NCBI RefSeq assembly: GCF_964026405.1
Contig: NZ_OZ032146.1
Location: 124,001-188,000 of the forward strand
Direction: 5' to 3'
Length of the DNA: 64,000 nucleotides
Origin: Candidatus Tisiphia endosymbiont of Dascillus cervinus
Lineage (GTDB): Bacteria; Pseudomonadota; Alphaproteobacteria; Rickettsiales; Rickettsiaceae
Shown: positions 56,123 to 64,000 of the stretch, one piece after another
Position numbering within the stretch: the stretch's first letter is position 1
How the letters are laid out: each line of letters begins with the position of its first letter
Notes under the pieces: generated by a model
What the model saw: the letters and a program-made list of their open reading frames with translations, nothing else
What the model was told of the DNA's origin: nothing
Databases searched by the model: none
Position numbers and translations under genes: made by a program

Positions 56123-58843
56123 GTGAATAGGATGAGAAATTTCAGGTATCTAATTTTGTTGGTAGATTTTCTATTTAAAGGGCAACTGTTTATTGCCTTA
56201 GTAGTTCTATTAGCCTGTAATCCTGTCAAAGCTGATGATAGTGAGAAAGATGCTAAATTTGATTGGATGAGTTCGAGTTTAAGTGGACTTGCAGCTCTAT
56301 TTTCAGCATGTCTAGAAGTACCAAAATTCAATAGTTTTCAAGAAGGTAGCATTTCTTTAGACCTTACAAAACCAAATGAATGGAATTCTACTGGTAACTA
56401 TGTCAAAAAAGATAAAGCCATTAAGTTTGACTGGAGTACTAGTGGAGCTGTAAGTAGTCCAAGAAAATACCGAGTGATGTACCGTATAGATCCAAGGTTC
56501 AATAGACCACAAATATTTATTAAAACTTTTAATCATTTAACTAAAAAGTATGAAGCTACTAATTTTCCTAAATTTAAGGCAACTGATCCAACTAAAGATT
56601 ATATAAGTCTAGCATTTAGCAAAATGCAGAATTATGTAGACTATTTTAATTTTGTTGAAAATCGTCAGAAAATTCGGGTAGAAAAAGGTGATGTAATAAA
56701 TATAACTCTTGCAGGAGCAGGAGATTTTTTTAGTGTAGCTACTGACGAAGATTTTTTAAAGTCAGAGCTTGACAATAATATGTTAGGAATTCCGTCACTT
56801 TATACAAATAGCAACCTTGATAATAAAATACTATATTCAACTGCAGAAAAATTGTGTTATTCTATTGACCCCTCAAGGGATAAAGTGTGTCAGGGTACTG
56901 GAGCAAGTACCAAATATAAGGCTTTAGATAAGTTAGTATTAGTTGGTAAACCGTTAACCCAAGGTTCTATACAACAGATTATTACAATTTGTCCTGATTT
57001 TGCTAATGATAAAGATAACTCTCCAGTGTGCTTCTATGATCAAGGGAGAGGGATGAGGATACTAGTAAATAACCAGATTATAAAGAGAGAAGCGGAAAGT
57101 TTTGTATATTCTAAATTTCTAAAAAAGAGTTTCTTATATTATAAATCTGATATTGCTGGAGATTTAGATTTTTTAACTGATTGGTCAATCCAAGGCATGT
57201 TTACCTCCCTAGACAAACCTTTAATGAGTGATTGGATTGGAGCTTTTTCAGATATTAATGAACTTAGTTCTTATATTAGTAGCCCAGCTGTAGACTTAAG
57301 TAGTAGTTTTTTACATTTTGGACGCTACATTATGATGGTGGAAATAGGTAATGGTGATAAGAGTATTAGTGATGCACAACAAAAAGACATAGAAGTTGAA
57401 TATGTAATAATGAAAGATGGTGGGACACCACTTGCATCGCTAGTGGGTACACAAATCAACCAAGATTTTGCAACTGATGCTGACAAAGATGGCTATTTAT
57501 GGGTTAGAGTAAAGAATCCTAATAAAGAGGTAATGGGGTTAATTAAGGTAAATTATGCTAATTATACGGGGAGTACTTGGTTTTCAGATATTGTATATAA
57601 CGGGGCAGTTAAACCTATTACCGATGAGTTTCATAAATTTACTATGAATTTTTATACTAAACTAACTAAAAATGTAACATTACACCGAATCATAAAAGCT
57701 GCATTGATTCTTTACGTAATAATATATGCTTTAACCTTTTTAGCGGGTGCTATTCAAATAACTGCCAAAGACTTATTAACAAGAATTATAAAAATAACTT
57801 TGATAGTAATACTAATAGGAGATGATAGTTGGAACTTTTTCAATAATTACTTATTTAATGCCTTTATTAAGGGTACTGACTATCTAATGACCAATGTAGT
57901 AGGGCTTACTAGTTCTACAGTTAACATTTTTGGTTTTATTGATCCAATATTTGATAAATATACCAATGGCAGATTTTGGGGGCTTTTATTTATACAATTA
58001 CTCCAAATCCATAATGGTCTTACTTTTGTTGCTATCATAACTATTTATTCTCTGACGCTTTATTTTAGAGCTATTTTGGAAGTTATCATAGGTTACGTTA
58101 TAGCATATATTAGTCTTGCGGTTATGATATCTTTAGCACCATTATTCATAATTTTGGTACTATTTGAGAAGACAAAAAGCATTTTCGATAACTGGTTATC
58201 TACTTTATTTAGTTACATGATGCAACCAACCATATTATTAATATTTTTTCTATTAATAGATCAGGTGATGTCTGAACAACTTTTAAAAATTGTGGTAAGA
58301 GCATGTTGGGATAGTACGTTCATCCCAATAGAGATAGGATTAGATTTAACGCATATGAACATGCCGATTAATTTTTCGTTTAAATTACCATTTTTACCTG
58401 GGATACCTTTCTTTGCACCGGATGTTACGGAAATTAATAATGCACAGGATTTATTAAATTCTACCGGGACATTCTTGGTAATATTTACCAGTAGCTTGTT
58501 ATTCTATGCTTATTGCCTAATGTGTTATGGACTCGTCGATTATGTGACTATAGTAGTTGCTCAATTGACCAACGTAACACCTGCAAGACAAGAGGGTGAT
58601 TTCCAAAGGCCTGATAATCCTACAAAATCTATTATGCAGGATATGGAATCTGTGGCAAGACCAGTCAAGGATCTAGCTTTTGCTCCAGCTAGAATATTTA
58701 AAGATAAGGTGATAGATCAAAATTATAAAGCTAGGAAAAGTGATCTTGACGGCAAGAAAGAATATACTGGCAAAATATTTGCCTCAAGAAATGATTTAGA
58801 CACTGGTGGTGAAGCAGATGATGGATCTAATAAAAAGGAATAA
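56123..58843 (+). CDS. virB6: Giant VirB6 paralog 4
   Basis: The product has a signal segment (FIALVVLLACNPVKADD), an extracytoplasmic domain of about 480 residues, then the VirB6 core from about 525. The signature APLFIILVLFEKTKSIFDNW followed by MQP is near 670-705. The frame can start at GTG 56123 or at ATG 56132 three codons later; neither has a strong ribosome site. LLAC may be a lipobox, but the reading ending in KADD is also a good cleavage site. It ends 27 bases before paralog 5. By order it corresponds to rvhB6d. Confidence 0.92.
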   Translation: MNRMRNFRYLILLVDFLFKGQLFIALVVLLACNPVKADDSEKDAKFDWMSSSLSGLAALFSACLEVPKFNSFQEGSISLDLTKPNEWNSTGNYVKKDKAIKFDWSTSGAVSSPRKYRVMYRIDPRFNRPQIFIKTFNHLTKKYEATNFPKFKATDPTKDYISLAFSKMQNYVDYFNFVENRQKIRVEKGDVINITLAGAGDFFSVATDEDFLKSELDNNMLGIPSLYTNSNLDNKILYSTAEKLCYSIDPSRDKVCQGTGASTKYKALDKLVLVGKPLTQGSIQQIITICPDFANDKDNSPVCFYDQGRGMRILVNNQIIKREAESFVYSKFLKKSFLYYKSDIAGDLDFLTDWSIQGMFTSLDKPLMSDWIGAFSDINELSSYISSPAVDLSSSFLHFGRYIMMVEIGNGDKSISDAQQKDIEVEYVIMKDGGTPLASLVGTQINQDFATDADKDGYLWVRVKNPNKEVMGLIKVNYANYTGSTWFSDIVYNGAVKPITDEFHKFTMNFYTKLTKNVTLHRIIKAALILYVIIYALTFLAGAIQITAKDLLTRIIKITLIVILIGDDSWNFFNNYLFNAFIKGTDYLMTNVVGLTSSTVNIFGFIDPIFDKYTNGRFWGLLFIQLLQIHNGLTFVAIITIYSLTLYFRAILEVIIGYVIAYISLAVMISLAPLFIILVLFEKTKSIFDNWLSTLFSYMMQPTILLIFFLLIDQVMSEQLLKIVVRACWDSTFIPIEIGLDLTHMNMPINFSFKLPFLPGIPFFAPDVTEINNAQDLLNSTGTFLVIFTSSLLFYAYCLMCYGLVDYVTIVVAQLTNVTPARQEGDFQRPDNPTKSIMQDMESVARPVKDLAFAPARIFKDKVIDQNYKARKSDLDGKKEYTGKIFASRNDLDTGGEADDGSNKKE

Positions 58844-58870
58844 TTACTATTTAATCCTAGGTTTTTATAA

Positions 58871-61800
58871 ATGAAGAATATTTTTGCTATTTTATTAATT
58901 TCTATGTTGTGCCTTTCAGGATGTACTGGCGATAGGTGCATTGATGCAGATGATTTTGGCTTTATAAAATTTGTAATTTCTTCAAGATATAAAAAAGAAG
59001 AATTAAGTGGTCAACAACAAGATAATCAAACAGCTCCTTGGATCAATACTGGATATAATGTAAATGGTCAACCACTTACTATATTGGTAAAAACTTGGGA
59101 TTATTCTAAAGGAGATAAAAACAACTCTACAGAATTATCAGCTTGGAGTGCGTGGTATGGTCAAGAAAAGAATACCAATACTTTATCTGAATTTTGTAAG
59201 AGACTACAAATATGCCAATTTATAGATGGCAGGATGTGTACTAGTAGTAAGGATGCCAAAATTAGTAATGCACCGTGTTTATTTAAAAATGGTGTAGGGC
59301 TATACATGTTAATTGCTGAGCGTGATAAAAATCCTAATCTCTCTTTGGATACACAGCGTACACCCTATGGCATTACCGCCCACCTTGGTGAACCTCTTGT
59401 TGGTTATGAACTTTATGATCTTAATAAAAGAGGGGAATTAGTAAAAGCTGGAGGAATAAGTTATCAATATGAAGGTGAGGATAAAGTTAAATACGTTCAA
59501 TGCCCATTATATTTTAAGATTTTAGATAAATTTTATGATGATAATAATGGTCAGTATCGTGTAGTTATTAAATCTGGGGTCACTGACACTAGACCTGACC
59601 CTATTGAATTTTTAACGAATTTAATAAAAGCTGAGTTATTTGGTGATGGTAAGAATCATGGGCTAGTTAGGTCAATTTACGAGGGTATTATTAAAACACC
59701 AGGGTATCGTGTATCTGTTTCGGCTCTATTAACTTTGTATATTATGTTTACAGGGTTTTCTTTCCTGATTGGCAATGTTAATCTCACACATACTGAATTA
59801 ATAATTAGAATAGTAAAAGTTAGTATAGTATCTACGTTACTTAGTTCAACTAGTAGCTGGCAATTTTTTCATGATTACTTATTCGTGTTTTTTATGGAAG
59901 GGGTAGAGGAAATATTACGAATAATTAAAGAAACAGCGGCTACCGGACCTGGGTCTTGGAGTATTATAGGTTTAATGATAGCCCCGCAAACTATGGCAAA
60001 ATTATTTTCATTACTATTTGTCGATCCGTTAGGATTTATATATATAATTTTATTCTTGATAGCCCTTTATTTTATCTTCATGATGGTATTTAAGGCTACT
60101 ATTATATATCTTACGGCACTGATAACCGTTGGGATGATTATCATAATGGCTCCAATATTCATTTGCTTTATGTTATTTGGTATCACGCGTTCATTATTTG
60201 AAAACTGGTTAAGACAGCTGATTTCCTATGCACTACAACCAATTATATTATTTACTGGTATTGCTTTTATTTCAATGATTATCAGAACAGAAATATATTC
60301 TTCACTTGGTTTTGGGGTATGTAAGTATGACTTCCCAAATTTAGGTCCGATAAATGACATATTTGGTAGTATGAATGAAGATCTAGACACTAGTCTTGGA
60401 GACTCAATATTTTATTGGTGGTTTCCATCTCCAATGAAAGCTGGCAAATTTTCTAAAACAAAGGCTAATATATTAGTGCCTGTTGATCATCGCATCGATG
60501 ATGGCTCGCCTGATGGCAACCTATGTTTAGCTTATCAATGTATCGAAGAAAGATATGTTGAATTACCATTTTTAGATTTAGTCCAAGATGTAAGAAGAAT
60601 TGATAATTTTTTCAGTGGTCACTTTGTTCAGCTGGATGGATTATTGTTAATTTTTGTATGTGTTTATTTACTAAGTAAATTTAATGATATAGCTGTTTCA
60701 AGTGCTAAATTCTTATCTAGCACCTCAGGTAATCTAACAAATTTACAAGCAATTGGACAAGCTGCTTTTGCCCCTATTCAACAGCAAATAGAGAGACCTG
60801 CAAATTATGCTTTCGGTGCTGTCAAGCAAAGGGTAGATCAAGTAACTGAGAAGGCAAGTATGTTTGTTGCCGATCAGTATGAAGATTGGATGATGGGGGG
60901 TGTAGCCCAAGAGGCACTTGACCCAAAAGCAGTAAAATCTAGTGTTTTAAGTGAAGTAAAAAGAACTTATGGTATAGATTATAAAGACGTTAATGTTAAA
61001 GATGGAAGTGATTATCAAAGGGCTATTAGCGAGGTTATGGAAACTATTAAACCTGATGGACAAGTTAAAGAATTTACTGGCAGTAGTTATGCAGAACTTA
61101 AGGATCATTTAGCAGCTCTTAAATTTGGAGAAGGTAAAAAATATGATTCTCTTAGCGAAGAGCAAAAGAAAGAACTTAATGATTTAATGAAAACTAAAGA
61201 TGGTAAAACTTTACGAGAATTAGCGAGTGATGCAAAGTTTACCCAAGATTTCCAGCAAGCTTATGTGGATACACATCAAGCAATGTCAGCAAGGGGAATA
61301 GGGTTATTTGGTAAAAATATAGCACCTCTCAAAAGTTGGCAAGAGATGAATAGGCGTGTTGATGAAAAGAGAGAGCTACGTGATAAGAAGCGTAAAAATA
61401 TAGGAGAGAGAATATATGCTGGTTATGAAGGATTAAAACGAGAAGCACTTACTGCTATTGTTGGTAAAGATTTACGGGATGCTTTTGAGGGTAACTTAAC
61501 TGGAGCAGAGTGGGAAGATTTTAATTATAATGATCCAAGACTTAGAACCCATAGTGAATCACTTAAGGATCAGCAAATATCTTTGGAACATCAAGAACTT
61601 CTAACTAAAATCAATAAAGAAACCATTGCTGTTCAGGAAGATATTTCATCTCCTGAATATCTAGCCAAGCTTGAATTACAGGGTAGAACAGCAGATATTG
61701 CATATTATGCAGAACTATCTAACAAAAAACTTGCCTTTGAGATATATGATGCTTTAGCTAAAGGTGAAGGTGATAAGGGGGAGAATCCCGTGTTGATGGG

Positions 61801-62104
61801 CGAGCGATTCATGCGAGAAAAAGCAACGGATACTCAAACTCGTAATATGATTGACAGTGCTTATAGAATTGAGCAGACACTAATAGATAACGATAAATAT
61901 GCACGCAGACAAGAACATTATGAAATTATGCGTGAGAAAGCTGAAGCTAATGGGGATAATCAATCTTTAGAGTATAGTAAAGCAGTATTAAAGAAAATAG
62001 AGGAAAGAAAAGAACTTATTAAGAAAGAAGTTATATCTCACATTGATGGAATTAATCAATATCGCTTAAATGCTAAAATGCCTAAATATGAAAAAAATGA
62101 TTAA
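58871..62104 (+). CDS. virB6: Giant VirB6 paralog 5, predicted lipoprotein, with long hydrophilic tail
   Basis: The N-terminus MKNIFAILLISMLCLSGCTG is a lipoprotein signal with lipobox LSGC (Cys18). An extracytoplasmic region of about 260 residues is followed by the membrane core (about 280-500 and 585-605), with APIFICFMLFGITRSLFENW then LQP near 430-460. The remaining approximately 460 residues are hydrophilic, highly charged and probably helical or coiled, much longer than the tails of the other paralogs. It is the last gene of the cluster. By order it corresponds to rvhB6e. Confidence 0.93.
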   Translation: MKNIFAILLISMLCLSGCTGDRCIDADDFGFIKFVISSRYKKEELSGQQQDNQTAPWINTGYNVNGQPLTILVKTWDYSKGDKNNSTELSAWSAWYGQEKNTNTLSEFCKRLQICQFIDGRMCTSSKDAKISNAPCLFKNGVGLYMLIAERDKNPNLSLDTQRTPYGITAHLGEPLVGYELYDLNKRGELVKAGGISYQYEGEDKVKYVQCPLYFKILDKFYDDNNGQYRVVIKSGVTDTRPDPIEFLTNLIKAELFGDGKNHGLVRSIYEGIIKTPGYRVSVSALLTLYIMFTGFSFLIGNVNLTHTELIIRIVKVSIVSTLLSSTSSWQFFHDYLFVFFMEGVEEILRIIKETAATGPGSWSIIGLMIAPQTMAKLFSLLFVDPLGFIYIILFLIALYFIFMMVFKATIIYLTALITVGMIIIMAPIFICFMLFGITRSLFENWLRQLISYALQPIILFTGIAFISMIIRTEIYSSLGFGVCKYDFPNLGPINDIFGSMNEDLDTSLGDSIFYWWFPSPMKAGKFSKTKANILVPVDHRIDDGSPDGNLCLAYQCIEERYVELPFLDLVQDVRRIDNFFSGHFVQLDGLLLIFVCVYLLSKFNDIAVSSAKFLSSTSGNLTNLQAIGQAAFAPIQQQIERPANYAFGAVKQRVDQVTEKASMFVADQYEDWMMGGVAQEALDPKAVKSSVLSEVKRTYGIDYKDVNVKDGSDYQRAISEVMETIKPDGQVKEFTGSSYAELKDHLAALKFGEGKKYDSLSEEQKKELNDLMKTKDGKTLRELASDAKFTQDFQQAYVDTHQAMSARGIGLFGKNIAPLKSWQEMNRRVDEKRELRDKKRKNIGERIYAGYEGLKREALTAIVGKDLRDAFEGNLTGAEWEDFNYNDPRLRTHSESLKDQQISLEHQELLTKINKETIAVQEDISSPEYLAKLELQGRTADIAYYAELSNKKLAFEIYDALAKGEGDKGENPVLMGERFMREKATDTQTRNMIDSAYRIEQTLIDNDKYARRQEHYEIMREKAEANGDNQSLEYSKAVLKKIEERKELIKKEVISHIDGINQYRLNAKMPKYEKND

Positions 62105-62196
62105 CTTTTTCAAAGCAAAATGAGTGCAAAATAATAGTCTCTTACCCCTTGCCAATCACTACTATGTCACCCCGCAGGGGTTAAATATATAAACAC

Positions 62197-62219
62197 CTCC
62201 TCTTTCAGGAGATTTTTTT
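62197..62219 (+). terminator. Possible rho-independent terminator after the virB cluster
   Basis: CTCCT-ctttc-AGGAG forms a short 5-bp stem followed by A and seven T. It is the only hairpin with a T-run in the 93 bases after the last virB6. The stem is weak. The stretch before it also contains a small ACCCCGCAGGGGT palindrome. Confidence 0.5.
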
Positions 62220-62460
62220 AGATCCCCGCCGTAGCTCCATCGTTTTGACGTTAGCACTACAATTGTAGCATTAAGTATAGCATATATTTTTTAGGTACTA
62301 ATAGATTTTTGAAAATTTTGTCGATAACAAGGTGTATGACCGTATTTGGTAACAAGGTAATTGTTCGTAAATAGAGTATAAGTCTCTCTCAATTAGAAGA
62401 GAGAGGTTATGCCAAGTAAGACAAAAATATTACAATAGGGGGTCAAAACCTGATTACAAT

Positions 62461-62689
62461 TTACACTCCTTCTATTTCTTCTGCCATATTTTTATATTTG
62501 CTTCCTCGACACAACATTAATGATTTTATTATGCCCTTGAACGTATTTAGTCTTGTATCTTTCATCTCAAAATGATTATATAGTAATTCGGCTAGTAACA
62601 TAGAGTACCACAGATTTTTTTGTGTTCAATCTAAAATACTCTATTTACTAACTCTTGCAACCACACCATCTCTTTTGTCCAGTAGTGTG
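62461..62689 (-). mobile_element. Insertion-sequence remnant (IS4-like transposase start)
   Basis: The outer end (CACACTACTGGACAAAA on the minus strand, 62673-62689) matches the fragment at 12222. Inside is a 46-codon frame (62461-62601) reading MLLAELLYNHFEMKDTRLNTF, then LMLCRGSKYKNMAEEI, resembling the N-terminus of IS4-type transposases. The rest of the gene is gone; the 62220-62460 stretch shows only short palindromes (ctctctc...gagagag) and no gene. Confidence 0.55.
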
Positions 62690-62705
62690 GACAACTAGTA
62701 CGTGA

Positions 62706-62759
62706 GGAGCGGAGATCATGAAGTACGACGACGTGATGATTAGTTTTCGGAAATGGTAT
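62706..62759 (-). repeat. Copy of the 21712-21816 repeat, left half
   Basis: Its reverse complement is identical to bases 21712-21765 over all 54 positions. Its end coincides with the lptB stop codon, so the last base of the stop is shared with the repeat. The right half of the element is absent. Confidence 0.85.
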
Positions 62760-63496
62760 TACAAACAAAAAGATTGCCCTAGATATACTTCCTTTACTTG
62801 ATAGCTTGTGGCTATTTCTTGTGGAGTTCCTTCTAATAGGACTTTTCCTTCGTAAATAACATAGGCTCTGTCAACTATATTAAGAGTATCTCTAACATTG
62901 TGATCGGTAATTAGGATGCCGATATTGCGGTTACGTAAGTGAACAATTAAATTTTTAAGATCCTCAATTGCTAACGGATCAATGCCTGCAAGTGGTTCGT
63001 CAAGCATAATAAATTTGGGATCTAGTGCTATTGTTCTTGCGATTTCTAGCCTACGTCTTTCTCCGCCGGATAATCCTATTGCTGGCATGTCTTTTAGATG
63101 AATAATAGAAAATTCTTTAAGCAAATCTAATGTTTTTTGTTCGATAATTTCTTGGTCATTTTCTAAAATCTCTAGCATTAATCTAATATTATCTCCTACA
63201 GATAGCCCACGAAAAATTGATGGTTCTTGAGGAAGATAGCTAAAGCCAAACCTAGCTCTTAAATAAATTGGTAAATGAGTAATATCATGATCATTATAAA
63301 ATAATGCTCCACTATCTGGTTTGGTAAGTCCTATAATAATACTAAAACAGGTAGTTTTACCTGCACCGTTTGGACCAAAAAGACCAACTATTTCTCCTGT
63401 TTTTAATTGAAGAGATACGTCGTTTAGGATCACTCTCTTATTATAAGATTTTGAAATACTACTTACTTGTAATTTCTCTATTATTAAATGCGGCAT
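62759..63496 (-). CDS. lptB: LPS export ABC transporter ATP-binding protein LptB
   Basis: LptB powers extraction of LPS from the inner membrane with LptFG and passes it along the LptCA bridge. The 245-residue ATPase has Walker A GPNGAGKTTC near residues 40-49, the Q-loop in YLPQEPSIFRGLSVGDNI, the signature LSGGERRRLEIAR near 142-154, and Walker B FIMLDEPLAGIDPLA. The Q-loop segment is typical for LptB. It lies 22 bases downstream of lptA, in the usual lptA-lptB order. A copy of a dispersed repeat touches its stop codon. Confidence 0.96.
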   Translation of the reverse strand: MPHLIIEKLQVSSISKSYNKRVILNDVSLQLKTGEIVGLFGPNGAGKTTCFSIIIGLTKPDSGALFYNDHDITHLPIYLRARFGFSYLPQEPSIFRGLSVGDNIRLMLEILENDQEIIEQKTLDLLKEFSIIHLKDMPAIGLSGGERRRLEIARTIALDPKFIMLDEPLAGIDPLAIEDLKNLIVHLRNRNIGILITDHNVRDTLNIVDRAYVIYEGKVLLEGTPQEIATSYQVKEVYLGQSFCL

Positions 63497-63518
63497 ACTT
63501 TAAAAATTTCTTACATAA

Positions 63519-63989
63519 CTAATTTTTTGATTTGCTATAATCTATATTATTGAGTTCCGTATAATATACTAGTTTGTCAGTTTTTATAATACCATCCTTA
63601 TTCTGTACTATTACATCACCAAGCAGTACTAGTTCTTTTCTTTCTACAAAATATTTTGCAGAAGTAGCAGTTAGTAACTCTTGACCATTACTCCTCTTAG
63701 CAATCAATCTTGACGGTATGGAGATGTAATCAATAGTTTTTTTATTATCAACTGTTTTATAAAAAATTTCTAAATTAGTTGTTTTTACCATCATATCATC
63801 AAACCACAAAATCACCTCTCCTGTAAAACAAGCTTGATTCTTAGTTTGATCAATTATTAAATTGTCAGAATGAATATATAATCTATCCATACTCGAATGC
63901 TTTGAGTACGGATGTTTCCCATAAGCTACGGATGAACTCATGATTAGAAAAAACAATACATAGCAAATCATGCTAAAAATCCGATACAT
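63519..63989 (-). CDS. lptA: LPS transport periplasmic protein LptA
   Basis: LptA forms the periplasmic bridge for LPS. A signal peptide (residues 1-24, ending SVAYG) precedes an OstA-like domain: SDNLIIDQTKNQACFTGEVIL, then VKTTNLEIFY and LVLLGDVIVQNKDGIIKTDKLVYY. I chose ATG 63989. Its A and T overlap a TGA in another frame (TGATG), as expected if an upstream gene, probably lptC, ends there; only 12 bases of that frame are in the window. Length is about 156 residues. Confidence 0.88.
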   Translation of the reverse strand: MYRIFSMICYVLFFLIMSSSVAYGKHPYSKHSSMDRLYIHSDNLIIDQTKNQACFTGEVILWFDDMMVKTTNLEIFYKTVDNKKTIDYISIPSRLIAKRSNGQELLTATSAKYFVERKELVLLGDVIVQNKDGIIKTDKLVYYTELNNIDYSKSKN

Positions 63990-64000
63990 CAATAACCGTC

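Noticed and set aside
63989-64000. lptC upstream of lptA
   Set aside because: Only 12 bases of the candidate frame are in the window; the TGATG overlap is suggestive but does not identify the gene.

Overview
The window is AT-rich, gene-dense chromosomal DNA from an obligate intracellular alphaproteobacterium of the Rickettsiaceae, most likely Rickettsia or a close relative. The main evidence is a virB3-virB4 pair followed by five different giant virB6 paralogs (the layout of the rickettsial rvh type IV secretion system), a solitary argB-like gene beside it, a patatin phospholipase, many short palindromic repeats of the RPE type including copies read through as protein, and several decayed genes. 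Peptidoglycan genes (murF, mraY, rodA) and LPS-transport genes (lptA, lptB) argue against Orientia. The genus assignment is inference; no 16S gene is present.

Layout. 1-3.1 kb: 3' part of a huge cysteine-rich secreted protein gene. 3.1-5.4 kb: rsmE, a repeat element with 37-bp inverted ends, and a frameshifted M15 peptidase. 5.4-5.8 kb: a noncoding cluster of palindromes, two of which have complementary loops. 5.8-11.8 kb: a tiny SDHAF4-like gene, ratA, pyrH, frr, gatCA, nuoM and a small membrane protein. 11.8-14 kb: a decayed zone with a MITE-like element bounded by a 9-bp duplication, two IS remnants, a frameshifted polysaccharide deacetylase, tRNA-Asn and a degenerate palindromic element. 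14-21.6 kb: rodA, cysS, rpsB-tsf, murF-mraY, with two copies of a 146-bp palindromic element. 21.9-33.8 kb: an MNT-HEPN protein, sucA, ubiA, valS, a P-loop protein held between direct repeats, a patatin, bolA and a sensor histidine kinase. 34.4-41.6 kb: ctpA, parE, a HIG1-like small protein, maeB and an AEC transporter, with nested palindromes between them. 42-45.1 kb: yidC, engB and an argB-like gene, overlapping one another. 45.2-62.1 kb: the virB3-virB4-virB6 x5 cluster. 62.1-64 kb: an IS remnant, then lptB and lptA on the minus strand.

How the genes work together. Most are housekeeping functions retained after reduction: translation (rpsB, tsf, frr, cysS, valS, gatCA, tRNA-Asn, rsmE), cell wall and shape (murF, mraY, rodA), outer-membrane biogenesis (lptAB), inner-membrane insertion (yidC), respiration and carbon flow (nuoM, sucA, maeB, ubiA, the SDHAF4-like and RatA/Coq10-like proteins) and DNA topology (parE). 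The host-interaction part is the type IV secretion cluster, plus the patatin lipase and possibly the left-edge cysteine-rich protein.

The most notable observations are: (i) a 146-bp palindromic element translated in frame ahead of the signal segment of the second VirB6; (ii) paired hairpins with 11-bp stems and 15-nt loops sharing 12 complementary bases; (iii) a 203-bp MITE-like element with 19-bp inverted ends and a 9-bp target duplication; (iv) a P-loop gene lying between 37-bp direct repeats that also supply the last codons of valS and of the gene itself. I see no CRISPR array, prophage or defence island, and no wholly new multi-gene system that I can defend.
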